Shown: positions 34,785 through 44,056, counted from the stretch's first letter. The stretch: DNA of 47,953 nucleotides from Oscillospiraceae bacterium (GCA_015068665.1 SVKB01000018.1:1-47953); one strand, 5' to 3'. The notes: generated from the sequence alone by a model not told the origin. Program-made: numbers and translations.

Positions 34785-35951
34785 ATGAGCGAGTATTCAA
34801 AATTCTTATGTGATAATATATTATCCTTCTGGCTTGACAATGCCATTGATAATAAAAATGGAGGCATCTATACTCAGCTTGACAGGAAAGGGAATATTTA
34901 CGGTACTGAAAAAAGTGTATGGTTTCAAGGGCGTTCCTTATGGTCCTTTATGAAGACCTATAATCTCATTGAAAAAAAACAGGAATACCTTGAAGCTGCT
35001 GAAAAAATTTATAGTTTTCTTCCCTTGTGTACAGATAAAGACGACCGAATGTTCTTTACCGTAACCGAGGACGGCAGAGAAATTCAGAAAAGAAGATATT
35101 ATTATTCCGAAACCTTTGCAGCAATCGGTTGTGCCGAGCTGTATAAGGCTACGGGAAGACAGGATGTTATCGTGAGCGCCGAAAAGTATTTCGATACCGC
35201 ATACGGCGTGTATACAGGAGCTATAAAATCCACACCAAAATGCAATCCGGATAATGCCGCTTACAAAGCATTGGCACCAACTATGATAATGCTTTCCACA
35301 GCTCAGGTATTAAGAAGCACCGGTGTTAATTATGATAAATATAACGGTGTGTGTAAAAAATGTGTTGATGAAATAATCCATGGCGGATATTTCAAAGAGG
35401 ACTTAGGCGGAATTCTTGAAAATGTAGGAATTAACGGTGAGTTTGTTGATACACCTACAGGCAGAATCGCAAATCCGGGGCACGGTCTTGAAGCGGCATG
35501 GTTTGTAATGTGTGAAGGTATTATTTCCGGAAATCAAGAAGCGATCCAATTCGGTATCAGGCTTACCGATGCTCAGATGAAGCTTGGTTGGGATAAAACT
35601 AACGGAGGAATTATTTCCTTTACTGATATTTCAGGCTATCCGCCACTTGCACTTGAGTGGGATATGAAGCTGTGGTGGCCACAGTGTGAGGCGCTTATTG
35701 CCAATAAGGTTGCTTATGAGCTTACCGGAGACAGTAAATATTCAGAAAATGCAAATATGCTTATGGAGTATATTGAAAAATATTTTGTAGATAAGGAATG
35801 TGGCGAATGGTACGGTTATCTGCATTATGATAATACTGTTGCAAATACCTTAAAAGGAAATATTTTTAAAGGCCCCTTCCATATTCCGAGACTGTATCTG
35901 ATACTTGCTTCTTATGAAAAGTACGGTTCAGTCAAAGAATATCTGAAGTAG
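34785..35951 (+). CDS. AGE-family N-acylglucosamine 2-epimerase-like protein
   Basis: This 388-residue (alpha/alpha)6-barrel protein belongs to the N-acylglucosamine/cellobiose 2-epimerase family (PF07221). Typical text is FWLDNAIDNKNGGIYTQLDR, WFQGRSLWSF, YYYSETFAAIG, IANPGHGLEAAWFVM and EWDMKLWWPQCEAL. Catalytic histidines are expected in NPGH and near the end in KGPFHIPR. It may interconvert GlcNAc and ManNAc, which would fit the amino-sugar genes in the window, or epimerise glucose-ended oligosaccharides; sequence alone does not decide. It follows the phosphate transporter closely (11 bases) although no functional link is evident. Confidence 0.88.
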   Translation: MSEYSKFLCDNILSFWLDNAIDNKNGGIYTQLDRKGNIYGTEKSVWFQGRSLWSFMKTYNLIEKKQEYLEAAEKIYSFLPLCTDKDDRMFFTVTEDGREIQKRRYYYSETFAAIGCAELYKATGRQDVIVSAEKYFDTAYGVYTGAIKSTPKCNPDNAAYKALAPTMIMLSTAQVLRSTGVNYDKYNGVCKKCVDEIIHGGYFKEDLGGILENVGINGEFVDTPTGRIANPGHGLEAAWFVMCEGIISGNQEAIQFGIRLTDAQMKLGWDKTNGGIISFTDISGYPPLALEWDMKLWWPQCEALIANKVAYELTGDSKYSENANMLMEYIEKYFVDKECGEWYGYLHYDNTVANTLKGNIFKGPFHIPRLYLILASYEKYGSVKEYLK

Positions 35952-35984
35952 AGTTTATACATTCACTTACGAAAGGAAAAATTT

Positions 35985-37787
35985 ATGACTGTTAAACAGG
36001 AAAATATAAGAAATTTTTCAATTATCGCTCATATAGACCACGGTAAATCTACTCTCGCAGACCGACTGTTAGAGCATACCGGTGTTGTGGCGCAACGTGA
36101 TATGAAGGAACAGCTTCTTGATAATATGGAGCTGGAGCAGGAGAGAGGCATCACCATTAAAGCCAGAGCGGTAAAAATGGAATATAAAGCAAAAAACGGC
36201 GAGAATTATGTGTTTAATCTTATTGATACTCCCGGGCACGTGGATTTCAATTATGAGGTTTCCAGAAGCCTTGCCGCTTGCGAAGGTGCAATTCTGGTTG
36301 TTGATGCATCCCAGGGGATTGAAGCACAAACACTTGCTAATACCTATTTAGCTGTTGAAGATAATCTTGAGATTGTTCCGGTTATAAATAAGATAGACCT
36401 TCCGAGTGCAAGACCTCAGGAGGTTAAGGATGAAATCGAGGATATTATCGGTATTGAAGCTCAGCATGCACCTCTTATTTCCGCAAAAATGGGAACTAAT
36501 ATAGAAGAGGTTCTTGAAAAAATAGTCGAGCTTGTTCCACCGCCGTCAGGCGATGAGAATGCACCGCTTAAGGCTCTTATTTTTGACTCCTATTATGATA
36601 GCTATAAAGGTGTTATAATAATGGTGAGAGTTGTTGACGGCGGCGTTAAAACAGGGCAAACAATACGTATGATGAATACCGGTAAAGAATTTACCGTAAC
36701 CGAGGCCGGTTACTTAGAGCCGGACGGAACAAAAGATAACGGTTCTTTAAATGCAGGCGAGGTTGGATATATAGCTGCCAGCATCAAGAATGTTAAGGAT
36801 ACCCGTGTGGGGGATACTGTTACACTTGCTGATAATAAAGCTGCAGAGCCACTTCCGGGATATAAAAAGGTTAATCCTATGGTATTTTGCGGTATTTATC
36901 CTGCGGACGGTTCAAAATACAATGATTTAAGAGATGCTCTTGAAAAACTGCAGCTTAATGATGCTGCACTTATTTTTGAGGCGGAAACATCGATTGCTCT
37001 TGGTTTTGGCTTCAGATGCGGTTTTTTAGGCTTGCTTCACATGGAAATCATTCAGGAAAGACTTGAAAGAGAATATAATCTTGATATTATAACTACAGCG
37101 CCCAGCGTTATCTATAAAATCAATAAAACCGACGGAACTCAGATGAATATTGATAATCCTACCAATATGCCCGATCCATCGGAAATAGCTTCTATGCAGG
37201 AGCCTATAGTTAAGGCTATTATTATAACACCTACGGAATTTGTGGGTAATATTATGGAGCTTTGTCAGGAGCGCCGCGGTAATTATATTGATATGAAATA
37301 TCTTGACAGCACAAGAACTCAGCTTCACTACGAAATGCCTCTTAATGAAATTGTTTATGACTTTTTTGATGCCTTGAAATCAAGAACAAGGGGCTTTGCC
37401 TCGTTTGACTATGAATTATCGGGATATCAGGAATCCAAGCTTGTAAAGCTTGATATATTATTAAACGGTGATGTTGTTGATGCTTTGTCATTTATAGTTC
37501 ACAGTGAAAAAGCTTACGGCAGAGGCAGAAAAATGGCTGAAAAGCTCAAAGAAGTTATTCCCAGACAACTGTTTGAAATTCCTATTCAGGCGGCAATCGG
37601 TAATAAAATAATTGCAAGAGAAACTGTTAAAGCGATGCGAAAAGATGTTCTTGCGAAATGCTATGGCGGTGATATCACAAGAAAGAAAAAGCTTCTTGAA
37701 AAACAAAAGGAAGGTAAAAAAAGAATGCGTCAGGTTGGCTCTGTAGAGCTTCCTCAGGAAGCATTTATGTCGGTGCTTAAGCTATGA
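35985..37787 (+). CDS. lepA: Elongation factor 4 (LepA)
   Basis: This 600-residue ribosomal GTPase acts on stalled or mis-translocated ribosomes. The GTPase motifs are [10 protein letters not shown] near residue 14, DTPGHVDF and [10 protein letters not shown]. The EF-G-like domains follow, with [20 protein letters not shown]. The C-terminal LepA-specific domain is present, with [20 protein letters not shown]. Length is normal. Its stop overlaps the hemW start by four bases (ATGA), a lepA-hemW coupling common in Firmicutes. Confidence 0.97.
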   Translation: MTVKQENIRNFSIIAHIDHGKSTLADRLLEHTGVVAQRDMKEQLLDNMELEQERGITIKARAVKMEYKAKNGENYVFNLIDTPGHVDFNYEVSRSLAACEGAILVVDASQGIEAQTLANTYLAVEDNLEIVPVINKIDLPSARPQEVKDEIEDIIGIEAQHAPLISAKMGTNIEEVLEKIVELVPPPSGDENAPLKALIFDSYYDSYKGVIIMVRVVDGGVKTGQTIRMMNTGKEFTVTEAGYLEPDGTKDNGSLNAGEVGYIAASIKNVKDTRVGDTVTLADNKAAEPLPGYKKVNPMVFCGIYPADGSKYNDLRDALEKLQLNDAALIFEAETSIALGFGFRCGFLGLLHMEIIQERLEREYNLDIITTAPSVIYKINKTDGTQMNIDNPTNMPDPSEIASMQEPIVKAIIITPTEFVGNIMELCQERRGNYIDMKYLDSTRTQLHYEMPLNEIVYDFFDALKSRTRGFASFDYELSGYQESKLVKLDILLNGDVVDALSFIVHSEKAYGRGRKMAEKLKEVIPRQLFEIPIQAAIGNKIIARETVKAMRKDVLAKCYGGDITRKKKLLEKQKEGKKRMRQVGSVELPQEAFMSVLKL

Positions 37788-38881
37788 TGAGCACCGGAGT
37801 GTATATTCATATTCCTTTTTGTGTGAAAAAATGCAATTATTGTGATTTTGCGTCCTTTGTAAGAAAGGATTTTGAAAGTTACTTTGATTGTCTGGAAAAA
37901 GAGATAAAAATGTACTCGGATTATCTGAAACCGAGGAAGGTTGACACAATTTTTATAGGAGGGGGAACCCCCTCCTTTGTTAACCATAAATATATAGGTC
38001 GTATTCTAAAACAGTTTGATTTTAATTCATCCTGTGAGGTAACAATAGAGGTAAATCCCAAAACCGTTGATAATGAAAAAATCAAAGCCTACAAGGAATA
38101 CGGAATCAACAGGATGAGTATTGGTTTGCAGTCTGCATGTGATAATGAACTTAAAGTGCTCGGAAGAGCACATAATTATGATGACTTTCTTCATACCTTT
38201 GATATTGTAAGGAAAAACGGATTTGATAACATAAATGTCGATGTGATGTTCGGTATTCCTGAACAGACTTTGGAAAGCTATTCTTATACTCTGAATGAAA
38301 TTAACCGTATTTCTCCTGAGCACGTTTCGGCATATTCACTGATTATAGAGGAGGGAACACCCTTTTATTCAATGAAGCTTAATCTTCCTGATGAAGAAAC
38401 CGAAAGGGAAATGTTCAATATGACAAGTGAAAAGCTTAGCAATCATAAAAGATATGAAATTTCCAATTATGCAAAGCCGGGATTTGAATGCAGGCATAAT
38501 CTGAAATATTGGAAAATGCAGAATTTCATCGGCTTTGGAGTTAATGCTTATTCTTATGTGGATACTGTTCGCTTTTCAAATATTGATACCCTTGATGATT
38601 ATATAAAATCCGTAAATTCGGGAAATAAACCTGTCAGCGAAGAAATTCCCGAAGATAATGGAGAGCTTTTTAAAGATGCTGTTATCACAGGCTTAAGACT
38701 TTGCGAAGGAATAGATACAGAGGAAATAGCTGCAAGCTACGGTGTGAATTTATTTAGAGAAAAGGAAGCAAAAATCAGGGAATATATATCTATGGGTTAT
38801 ATGACCTTTAACGGAAAAAGACTTGCTTTTACTCAAAAGGGCTTTTCAATTTCCAATTATATTTTAAGTGAATTAATTTAA
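37784..38881 (+). CDS. hemW: Heme chaperone HemW (radical SAM, formerly HemN-like)
   Basis: This 365-residue radical SAM protein has CxxxCxxC in [13 protein letters not shown] (C13, C17, C20), which binds the 4Fe-4S cluster, followed by [10 protein letters not shown]. The fourth cysteine of true coproporphyrinogen dehydrogenase HemN is absent; phenylalanine follows the triad, which is the HemW type. The HNLKYW motif of HemW is visible as [24 protein letters not shown]. Two ATG codons in tandem (37784, 37787) could start it. It is coupled to lepA. Confidence 0.95.
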   Translation: MMSTGVYIHIPFCVKKCNYCDFASFVRKDFESYFDCLEKEIKMYSDYLKPRKVDTIFIGGGTPSFVNHKYIGRILKQFDFNSSCEVTIEVNPKTVDNEKIKAYKEYGINRMSIGLQSACDNELKVLGRAHNYDDFLHTFDIVRKNGFDNINVDVMFGIPEQTLESYSYTLNEINRISPEHVSAYSLIIEEGTPFYSMKLNLPDEETEREMFNMTSEKLSNHKRYEISNYAKPGFECRHNLKYWKMQNFIGFGVNAYSYVDTVRFSNIDTLDDYIKSVNSGNKPVSEEIPEDNGELFKDAVITGLRLCEGIDTEEIAASYGVNLFREKEAKIREYISMGYMTFNGKRLAFTQKGFSISNYILSELI

Positions 38882-38912
38882 TAATCTCCACCCGCGAGGG
38901 ATGGAGATTATT
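38880..38912. terminator. Bidirectional terminator between hemW and tadA
   Basis: AATAATCTCCA (38880-38890) pairs with TGGAGATTATT (38902-38912); T-rich sequence follows on both strands. The tadA stop codon lies in the right arm. Confidence 0.85.
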
Positions 38913-39363
38913 TTCTTATTTCTTTAAAAAAATCATCAAAAATCTTTTTGCATTCAGCTTCCATAATTCCGCCATAAACAGTCGTATGGGAAAAATCCTT
39001 ATTTGTTAAAAAAATGTTATCTTTGCTGAAGCAGGCGCCGAATTTATAATCGTATGCCCCGAAATAAAGATTTCTTATTCTTGAATTAAGTATAGCTCCC
39101 GCGCACATAGGGCAAGGCTCTAAGGTTACATACATATCACATTCGTTAAGTCTCCAGGTACCGAGCTTTTCTGATGCTGTTTTAATTGCAAGTATTTCTG
39201 CGTGGTGCAGGGGATTATTGTTAAGCTCCTTAAGATTATGACTTCTTGCAATAATTATTCCATTCTTTACAATTATTGCACCTACGGGGACTTCGTTTTT
39301 TTCAAAAGCAAGCTTTGCTTCCTTTATAGCTTCGTTCATAAAATTATCATTCAATTTAATCAC
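38908..39363 (-). CDS. tadA: tRNA-specific adenosine deaminase
   Basis: This 151-residue zinc deaminase makes inosine at the wobble position of tRNA-Arg(ACG). The zinc/catalytic motif is H54-A-E56 in PLHHAEILAI, with C84 and C87 in LEPCPMCAGAI. The family text TSEKLGTWRL-type and NSRIRNLYFGA follow. The first codon could be GTG 39363 or TTG 39354, the latter having GGGTGAT just ahead; an internal ATG at 39339 has no site. It is convergent with hemW. The gap of about 150 bases to serC has only the serC promoter. Confidence 0.93.
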   Translation of the reverse strand: MIKLNDNFMNEAIKEAKLAFEKNEVPVGAIIVKNGIIIARSHNLKELNNNPLHHAEILAIKTASEKLGTWRLNECDMYVTLEPCPMCAGAILNSRIRNLYFGAYDYKFGACFSKDNIFLTNKDFSHTTVYGGIMEAECKKIFDDFFKEIRK

Positions 39364-39453
39364 CCGGGTTTTATTTTAAACGTAATAACCTGATTTGTCA
39401 ATTCTCATAAATTGATATTTTTTTAACATTTTTATCTTTTCGGTTAAAAAACA

Positions 39454-39482
39454 TTGACTATCAAGGGTGTTTGATGTATAAT
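39454..39482 (+). promoter_or_regulatory. Predicted sigma-A promoter of serC-serA
   Basis: TTGACT (39454-39459) and TATAAT (39477-39482) are spaced by 17 bases, 34 bases before the serC ATG. Confidence 0.72.
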
Positions 39483-39516
39483 TGATATAATAAAAAATAG
39501 TAAAGAAGGAATAAAA

Positions 39517-40599
39517 ATGGAAAGAGTATTTAATTTTTCGGCAGGTCCGTCTTCATTACCGCTTGAGGTTCTTGAAAAAGCTGCAGGAGAGCTTACCTGC
39601 TATAAAAACAGCGGTATGTCCGTAATGGAAATGAGTCACCGTTCAAAGGATTATGAGGAAATTATATTCAAAACAAATAGTATGTTCTATGAATTGATGA
39701 ATATTCCCGATAACTATAAAGTATTATTCTTACAGGGCGGAGCATCAACTCAGTTCGCAATGGTTCCTCTTAATTTGTACGGTAAGAATATGAAGGCTGA
39801 TTATGTTGTCACAGGTCAGTTCGCAGGTAAAGCGCAGGCTGAGGGTTCAAAATTCGGTGAAGCACGCATTGTTGCTTCCAGTAAGGATAAAACCTTCTCC
39901 TATATTCCTAAGCTTACAGCTGCTGATTTTTCAAAGGATGCAGACTTTGCTCATATTACGCTTAACAACACTATCTACGGCACAAGATACAATTATATTC
40001 CGGATACCGGCTCGGTTCCTCTTGTTGCAGATATATCATCCTGTATATTATCTGAAAAGCTTGATGTATCAAAATTCGGATTATTATATGCAGGCGCTCA
40101 GAAGAATATTGGTCCTGCAGGCCTGACTGTTGTTATCATCCGCGAGGATTTAATCGGTAATCCTTTATCTATTACTCCTACAATGCTTGATTACAGCGTT
40201 CACGCTAACAATGATTCAATGTATAACACACCTCCTACATACAGTATCTATATGTGCGGTCTTATCCTTGAATGGATAAAGAATCTTGGCGGTGTTGATG
40301 CCATTGAGAAAATAAATATTGAAAAAGCAGGTATTTTGTACAACTATCTTGATGAATCCAAGCTTTTCAAGGGCTGTGCTGAAAAGGAAGACCGTTCTAT
40401 AATGAATGCAACCTTTGTTACAGGTAACCCTGAGCTTGATGATAAATTTGTAAAAGAAGCAAAAGCAAACGGCTTTGTTAATATCAAAGGTCACAGAAGT
40501 GTTGGCGGTATGAGAGCAAGTATCTATAATGCTATGCCAATCGAAGGCGTTAAAAAGCTTGTTGAATTTATGAAGAAGTTTGAAATTGAAAATAAGTAA
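39517..40599 (+). CDS. serC: Phosphoserine aminotransferase
   Basis: This 360-residue PLP enzyme of class V makes 3-phosphoserine from 3-phosphohydroxypyruvate and glutamate. The opening FNFSAGPSSLPLEVLEKA and MEMSHRSKDYEEI are diagnostic. FLQGGASTQFAMVPLNL follows, then YAGAQKNIGPAGLTVVIIR with the PLP lysine (the K in AQKN). The end GHRSVGGMRASIYNAMP is also typical. ATG behind GAAGGA. It forms an operon with serA 14 bases downstream, covering two of the three steps of serine synthesis; no serB is seen here. Confidence 0.97.
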   Translation: MERVFNFSAGPSSLPLEVLEKAAGELTCYKNSGMSVMEMSHRSKDYEEIIFKTNSMFYELMNIPDNYKVLFLQGGASTQFAMVPLNLYGKNMKADYVVTGQFAGKAQAEGSKFGEARIVASSKDKTFSYIPKLTAADFSKDADFAHITLNNTIYGTRYNYIPDTGSVPLVADISSCILSEKLDVSKFGLLYAGAQKNIGPAGLTVVIIREDLIGNPLSITPTMLDYSVHANNDSMYNTPPTYSIYMCGLILEWIKNLGGVDAIEKINIEKAGILYNYLDESKLFKGCAEKEDRSIMNATFVTGNPELDDKFVKEAKANGFVNIKGHRSVGGMRASIYNAMPIEGVKKLVEFMKKFEIENK

Positions 40600-40613
40600 G
40601 AATGGTGATTAAA

Positions 40614-41771
40614 ATGAGTAACATATTAACTCTTAATAAAATATCTAAAATCGGTTTAAGTAAATTCACATCTGAATATAAAATATCAGATAATATCGAA
40701 AATCCCGATGCAATAATTTTAAGAAGCTTCAATATGCACGAATATGAAATGCCTGAATCCTTGCTTGCTATAGGCAGAGCAGGTGCAGGTGTTAATAATA
40801 TTCCTGTTGAAAAGTGTGCCAAAGAGGGTATTGTTGTTTTTAACACTCCCGGTGCAAATGCCAATGCGGTTAAAGAATTGGTTCTTGCAGGCTTGTTTCT
40901 TGCATCCCGTGATATCGTTGGCGGTATCAAATGGGCTGAAACACTTGATTCCGATCAGATAGCCAAGGATGTTGAAAAGGGAAAGGGAGCTTTTGTAGGT
41001 CCTGAAATTATGGGTAAAAAGCTCGGCGTTGTCGGTCTTGGTGCTATCGGTATTCTGGTTGCCAATGCTGCTGTGCATCTTGGTATGGAGGTTATCGGAT
41101 ACGACCCGTATATTTCAGTTGATGCTGCATGGACTATTTCGAAATCCATAAAAAGAGCAACCGATCTTAAAGAGATATATGAGAGTTGTGATTATATCAC
41201 TCTTCATCTTCCTTATAATAAGGATACAGCGGCAATGATTAATACTCAGACAATTGCGCAGATGAAGGACGGTGTCAGAATTCTTAACTTCTCCAGAGGG
41301 GAACTTGTTGATTCCGATGCAATGAAGACTGCTATTGATGATGATAAAGTTGCAAAATATGTTTGTGATTTCCCGTCGAACAGTCTTAATACATATAAGA
41401 ATGTTGTTTCCATACCTCATCTTGGTGCATCCACTCCCGAGGCTGAGGATAACTGTGCGGTTATGGCTGTTAAGCAGATTATGGACTTTTTGGAAAACGG
41501 TAACATTGTTAATTCGGTTAATTTCCCGAAGGTATCTATGCCAAGAACAACCGATACAAGAATTACCGTAATTCATGAAAATATTCCTAATATGCTTAGC
41601 CAGATATCCAATCAGGTTGCTAAAGACGGTATCAACATAGAAGGTATGATTAACGGCAGCAAAAACGATATTGCTTATACCGTTCTTGATGTAGAAGGAA
41701 ATGTTGATGAAGACGTGATAGCTGATATTGAAAATATCGAAGGCGTTGTAAGAGTAAGAAAAATTGTTTAA
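40614..41771 (+). CDS. serA: D-3-phosphoglycerate dehydrogenase with ACT domain
   Basis: This 385-residue NAD-dependent 2-hydroxyacid dehydrogenase performs the first step of serine synthesis. The NAD-binding motif is LGVVGLGAIGILVANAA; the catalytic triad region shows FSRGELVDSDAM (Arg) and VSIPHLGASTPEAEDN (His). The C-terminal ~75 residues form an ACT domain (ITVIHENIPNMLSQISNQVA), which usually senses serine. I use ATG 40614, behind GGTGAT, rather than the ATG at 40602, which lacks a site. It belongs to the shorter SerA type without an extra regulatory domain. Confidence 0.95.
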   Translation: MSNILTLNKISKIGLSKFTSEYKISDNIENPDAIILRSFNMHEYEMPESLLAIGRAGAGVNNIPVEKCAKEGIVVFNTPGANANAVKELVLAGLFLASRDIVGGIKWAETLDSDQIAKDVEKGKGAFVGPEIMGKKLGVVGLGAIGILVANAAVHLGMEVIGYDPYISVDAAWTISKSIKRATDLKEIYESCDYITLHLPYNKDTAAMINTQTIAQMKDGVRILNFSRGELVDSDAMKTAIDDDKVAKYVCDFPSNSLNTYKNVVSIPHLGASTPEAEDNCAVMAVKQIMDFLENGNIVNSVNFPKVSMPRTTDTRITVIHENIPNMLSQISNQVAKDGINIEGMINGSKNDIAYTVLDVEGNVDEDVIADIENIEGVVRVRKIV

Positions 41772-41774
41772 TCA

Positions 41775-41808
41775 TTTAAGCCGGGAAGGATTTCTCCCGG
41801 CTTAAATT
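41775..41808 (+). terminator. Terminator of serC-serA
   Basis: ATTTAAGCCGGGA pairs perfectly with TCCCGGCTTAAAT (13 bp) around AGGATTTC, four bases after the serA stop. Confidence 0.82.
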
Positions 41809-41822
41809 TATAAGGAGTAAAA

Positions 41823-42272
41823 ATGGGAGTAGAAATTGAAAGAAAATATCTTGTAAAGGAATTTGACCCATCTGAAGCATCTGAAAAAATGGAAATAAAG
41901 CAAGGGTATATTTTTTCATCGGAAGGCAGAGTAGTCAGAATAAGAACCTATAATGATGAAGCCTGCATAACAATCAAATACAGAAAGGGTGCCATTTCAA
42001 GAGGTGAATTTGAATATAATATTCCTTATGAGGATGCCCTTGAGCTTCTTGAACATACCTGCAAGGAGGGTGTGCTGGAGAAAACAAGATATATACATAA
42101 TTACCACGGCAAAAGATGGGAAATTGATGTTTATAAAGGATCAAATAAAGGCTTGATTATTGCCGAGCTTGAGCTTGAATCGGAAACGGAAGAATTTGAT
42201 ATTCCGCCCTTTATAATAAAAGAGGTTACCGGTGACGGCAGATATTCCAATCATAACCTTGCTAAAAAATAA
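41823..42272 (+). CDS. CYTH-domain protein (inorganic triphosphatase-like)
   Basis: This 149-residue single-domain protein has the N-terminal signature VEIERKYLV, the ExExK motif that begins CYTH (thiamine-triphosphatase / class IV adenylate cyclase) tunnel-fold enzymes. Alternating basic and acidic strands follow, such as VVRIRTY, CITIKYRK and IIAELELESE. Bacterial members mostly hydrolyse inorganic triphosphate. ATG behind AAGGAG. It lies between two strong terminators, so its transcription may depend on leakage through the serA terminator or on a promoter I could not see. Confidence 0.9.
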   Translation: MGVEIERKYLVKEFDPSEASEKMEIKQGYIFSSEGRVVRIRTYNDEACITIKYRKGAISRGEFEYNIPYEDALELLEHTCKEGVLEKTRYIHNYHGKRWEIDVYKGSNKGLIIAELELESETEEFDIPPFIIKEVTGDGRYSNHNLAKK

Positions 42273-42288
42273 AAATTGATTATATTGA

Positions 42289-42316
42289 AAAAGACTATTC
42301 GAAAGAATAGTCTTTT
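42289..42316 (+). terminator. Terminator of the CYTH gene
   Basis: AAAAGACTATTC pairs perfectly with GAATAGTCTTTT (12 bp) around a GAAA tetraloop. Confidence 0.88.
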
Positions 42317-42414
42317 AGTATTTAATACAATAATTCAAAATAAAAAGGTTAAAACATTGGGACAAACCTGATATTCTTGTATAATAATCAATATACTTGT
42401 AAAAGTGTACCTTT

Positions 42415-42440
42415 GAGCCTGTAAAAATTTTTGTGTAAAT
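42415..42440 (+). mobile_element. Possible left terminus of an IS256-type element
   Basis: The stretch GAGCCTGTAAAAATTTTTG followed by TGTAAAT, about 50 bases ahead of a transposase-like N-terminus, has the look of IS256-family ends in Clostridia. No matching right end is in the window. The remaining bases of the gap 42317-42488 hold nothing else I can name. Confidence 0.3.
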
Positions 42441-42488
42441 AAAATCCTTCTTATGGTAAAATAGAAATAACCATAGGAAAGATTCTTT

Positions 42489-42842
42489 ATGGACAAAAAA
42501 GAAATCGTAAAATACATAATAGAAAATTACAACCCGAAAAGTGCAAATGATATAACGGATGCATTGAAAGATTTGTTAGGTGATACTCTGCAAGGAATGT
42601 TAAATGCCGAGTTTGACGAACATAGTTTTAGTTTTTCAATACTTGATAATGATAACAATATATATCTTGTGAAAGGGGATAGCCCTTTATCAATCATTGA
42701 TTTCCCGGAAGAAAAAATATATGTGTATGCAAGTACTGATGAGATTTTATACAAAGCACTTATTGATACGATGTTGATGAATTGTTACATAACGGTTTTT
42801 CGTTGGAGGAAATAGAAGATTACATCTATGGTATGGAGGTAT
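42489..42842 (+). pseudogene. Chimeric remnant: IS256-type transposase N-terminus fused to a glutamine amidotransferase-like fragment
   Basis: An open frame of 108 codons (42489-42815) has two unlike halves. Residues 1-45, with SANDITDALKDLLGDTLQGM and NAEFDEH, match the start of Mutator/IS256 transposases, where LGY would normally follow DEH. From residue ~47, the text SILDNDNNIYLVKGDSPL then YVYASTDEILYKALID matches, from memory, the middle of class II glutamine amidotransferase-like proteins of Clostridia. After ~42770 the coding-like text moves to another frame, reading DELLHNGFSLEEIEDYIYG to a stop at about 42842, a possible C-terminus of the same gene. So at least two deletions are fused here. 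No functional product is expected. Confidence 0.55.
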
Positions 42843-42846
42843 AACT

Positions 42847-42930
42847 ATGAAATATATAAAGTTTTTACTTATGGCTGTTATAGAGGTTTTGGTTGATATT
42901 TATAACAGTAGCAAACATAACAGCAGTTGA
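42847..42930 (+). CDS. 27-residue open frame, doubtful
   Basis: ATG 42847 follows TGGAGG at 7 bases and opens 27 codons, MKYIKFLLMAVIEVLVDIYN then SSKHNSS. It could be a tiny hydrophobic peptide or, more likely, the beginning of a phage-type or accessory gene whose remainder is gone. Between it and 43078 I see only AT-rich sequence with the repeated word TTAAAGGT and no gene. Confidence 0.25.
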   Translation: MKYIKFLLMAVIEVLVDIYNSSKHNSS

Positions 42931-43078
42931 CAAATGGTATCCTTAAAGGTAAACCTTTTAGGACCGGTAAAAAACATACTGAAACAGTGTCGTTAAAGGT
43001 TAAAAAGCAATTTTGGGATATGTCCTGAAATTGTTGGACCTTTAGTGACACTTAATTTTTATTTTTTTGGAGGAATTT

Positions 43079-43195
43079 ATGGATAATAAAACTTTTTATT
43101 ATGCGAGAGTATCAACAAAAGAGCAAAATCTTGACAGACAAATTGAAGCCTTTAAAAAATTGGGCGCTGATGAACGTGATATTATAAAAGCTTAA
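43079..43195 (+). pseudogene. Serine recombinase (resolvase) N-terminal stub
   Basis: ATG 43079 lies behind GGAGG and opens 38 codons, beginning MDNKTFYYARVSTKEQNLDR and continuing QIEAFKKLGADERDII. This is the standard start of resolvase/invertase serine recombinases, with the catalytic Ser in ARVS. The frame stops where the rest of the ~180-residue catalytic domain should continue. No downstream fragment of the protein is found. Confidence 0.75.
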
Positions 43196-43216
43196 AATGA
43201 TAAAAAAATGTCTTTT

Positions 43217-43256
43217 AATGTATATTGAAAATGTTCTAAAATAAATGTATATTGAA
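43217..43256 (+). repeat. Direct repeat AATGTATATTGAA
   Basis: The 13-base word occurs at 43217-43229 and 43244-43256, 27 bases apart, just ahead of the chimeric hydrolase gene. It could be an operator pair or a trace of a small duplication. Confidence 0.6.
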
Positions 43257-43270
43257 TATAAGGAGATGAG

Positions 43271-44056
43271 ATGATGAATACCTTTACTGATATTTCTTAT
43301 GGAAGTTGTCCTGAACAGAAATTAGATATTTATTTGCCCCATAATGATAACTTTGATGTGTTTATTTTTTTTCACGGTGGAGGACTGGAATTTGGAACCA
43401 AGGATGATGCATCTTTTTTTTCAGAAGAGCTTACCAAAAATAATATAGCAGTAATATCTGTTGATTATAGAATGTATCCTACAGCTAAATATCCGGAGTT
43501 CGTATTGGACTGTGCTAAAGCTGTTTCATGGGTTTTTGAGAACATTAAAACATACGGTAATCCAAAAAAGTTTTTTATTGGAGGAAGTTCAGCAGGTGCA
43601 CAACTATCAACTCTTGGCATTGAAGGACAAACTTATAAAATCGGAGAAGATGGCATGGCAGAATATCTTGGGTTTGAAGAAGGGCAGGTTTTATCCTCCA
43701 GCGACCTCTCTCAAAAATACGGTTTGATTGTTAATGGTATGTACAGAACAACCGATAAACGTTCAATAAGTTATAAATTCTCTGAAAGAGAACAGGAAGC
43801 ACAGGATTGGTATAAAAACTGTGGAGGATTTGAGCCAATGGATCCTGTAATGTCATTTGACGATAAAACGTCAAACGATGTTGTAAAATATATAACAGCA
43901 CTTTCCAAGGAGTTTGAAACTGTTATGTTTAATTATATTGTAGGCTCAAATACAGGTGATAAAGCCTGGAATGAATGGTTAAATACAGCGAAAAAACTTG
44001 GTGAAGACCAACTTATAAAGATTTATAACGATAGATATAATAAATTTTATAAATAA
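43271..44056 (+). CDS. Chimeric ORF: alpha/beta hydrolase N-terminus fused to C-terminus of a sugar ABC solute-binding protein
   Basis: The 261-codon frame is intact and has a good ribosome binding site (AAGGAG). Residues 1-113 are an esterase-type alpha/beta hydrolase: HGGG oxyanion loop at 35-38, SVDYRMYPTAKYPE, and the nucleophile elbow GSSAG (S107). The fold then breaks off; the catalytic Asp and His parts are missing. From ~115 the text LGIEGQTYKIGEDG, then LSQKYGLI, and a final WLNTAKKLGEDQLIKIYNDR matches the end of extracellular family 1 (LplA-type) solute-binding proteins. The protein has no signal peptide, so neither half should function as in the parents. It most likely arose by deletion, or by an assembly join. 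Confidence 0.7.
   Translation: MMNTFTDISYGSCPEQKLDIYLPHNDNFDVFIFFHGGGLEFGTKDDASFFSEELTKNNIAVISVDYRMYPTAKYPEFVLDCAKAVSWVFENIKTYGNPKKFFIGGSSAGAQLSTLGIEGQTYKIGEDGMAEYLGFEEGQVLSSSDLSQKYGLIVNGMYRTTDKRSISYKFSEREQEAQDWYKNCGGFEPMDPVMSFDDKTSNDVVKYITALSKEFETVMFNYIVGSNTGDKAWNEWLNTAKKLGEDQLIKIYNDRYNKFYK

Noticed and set aside
37754..38323. Minus-strand frames overlapping hemW
   Set aside because: They are shadows of the radical SAM gene; the plus-strand frame has the complete CxxxCxxC and HNLKYW motifs.
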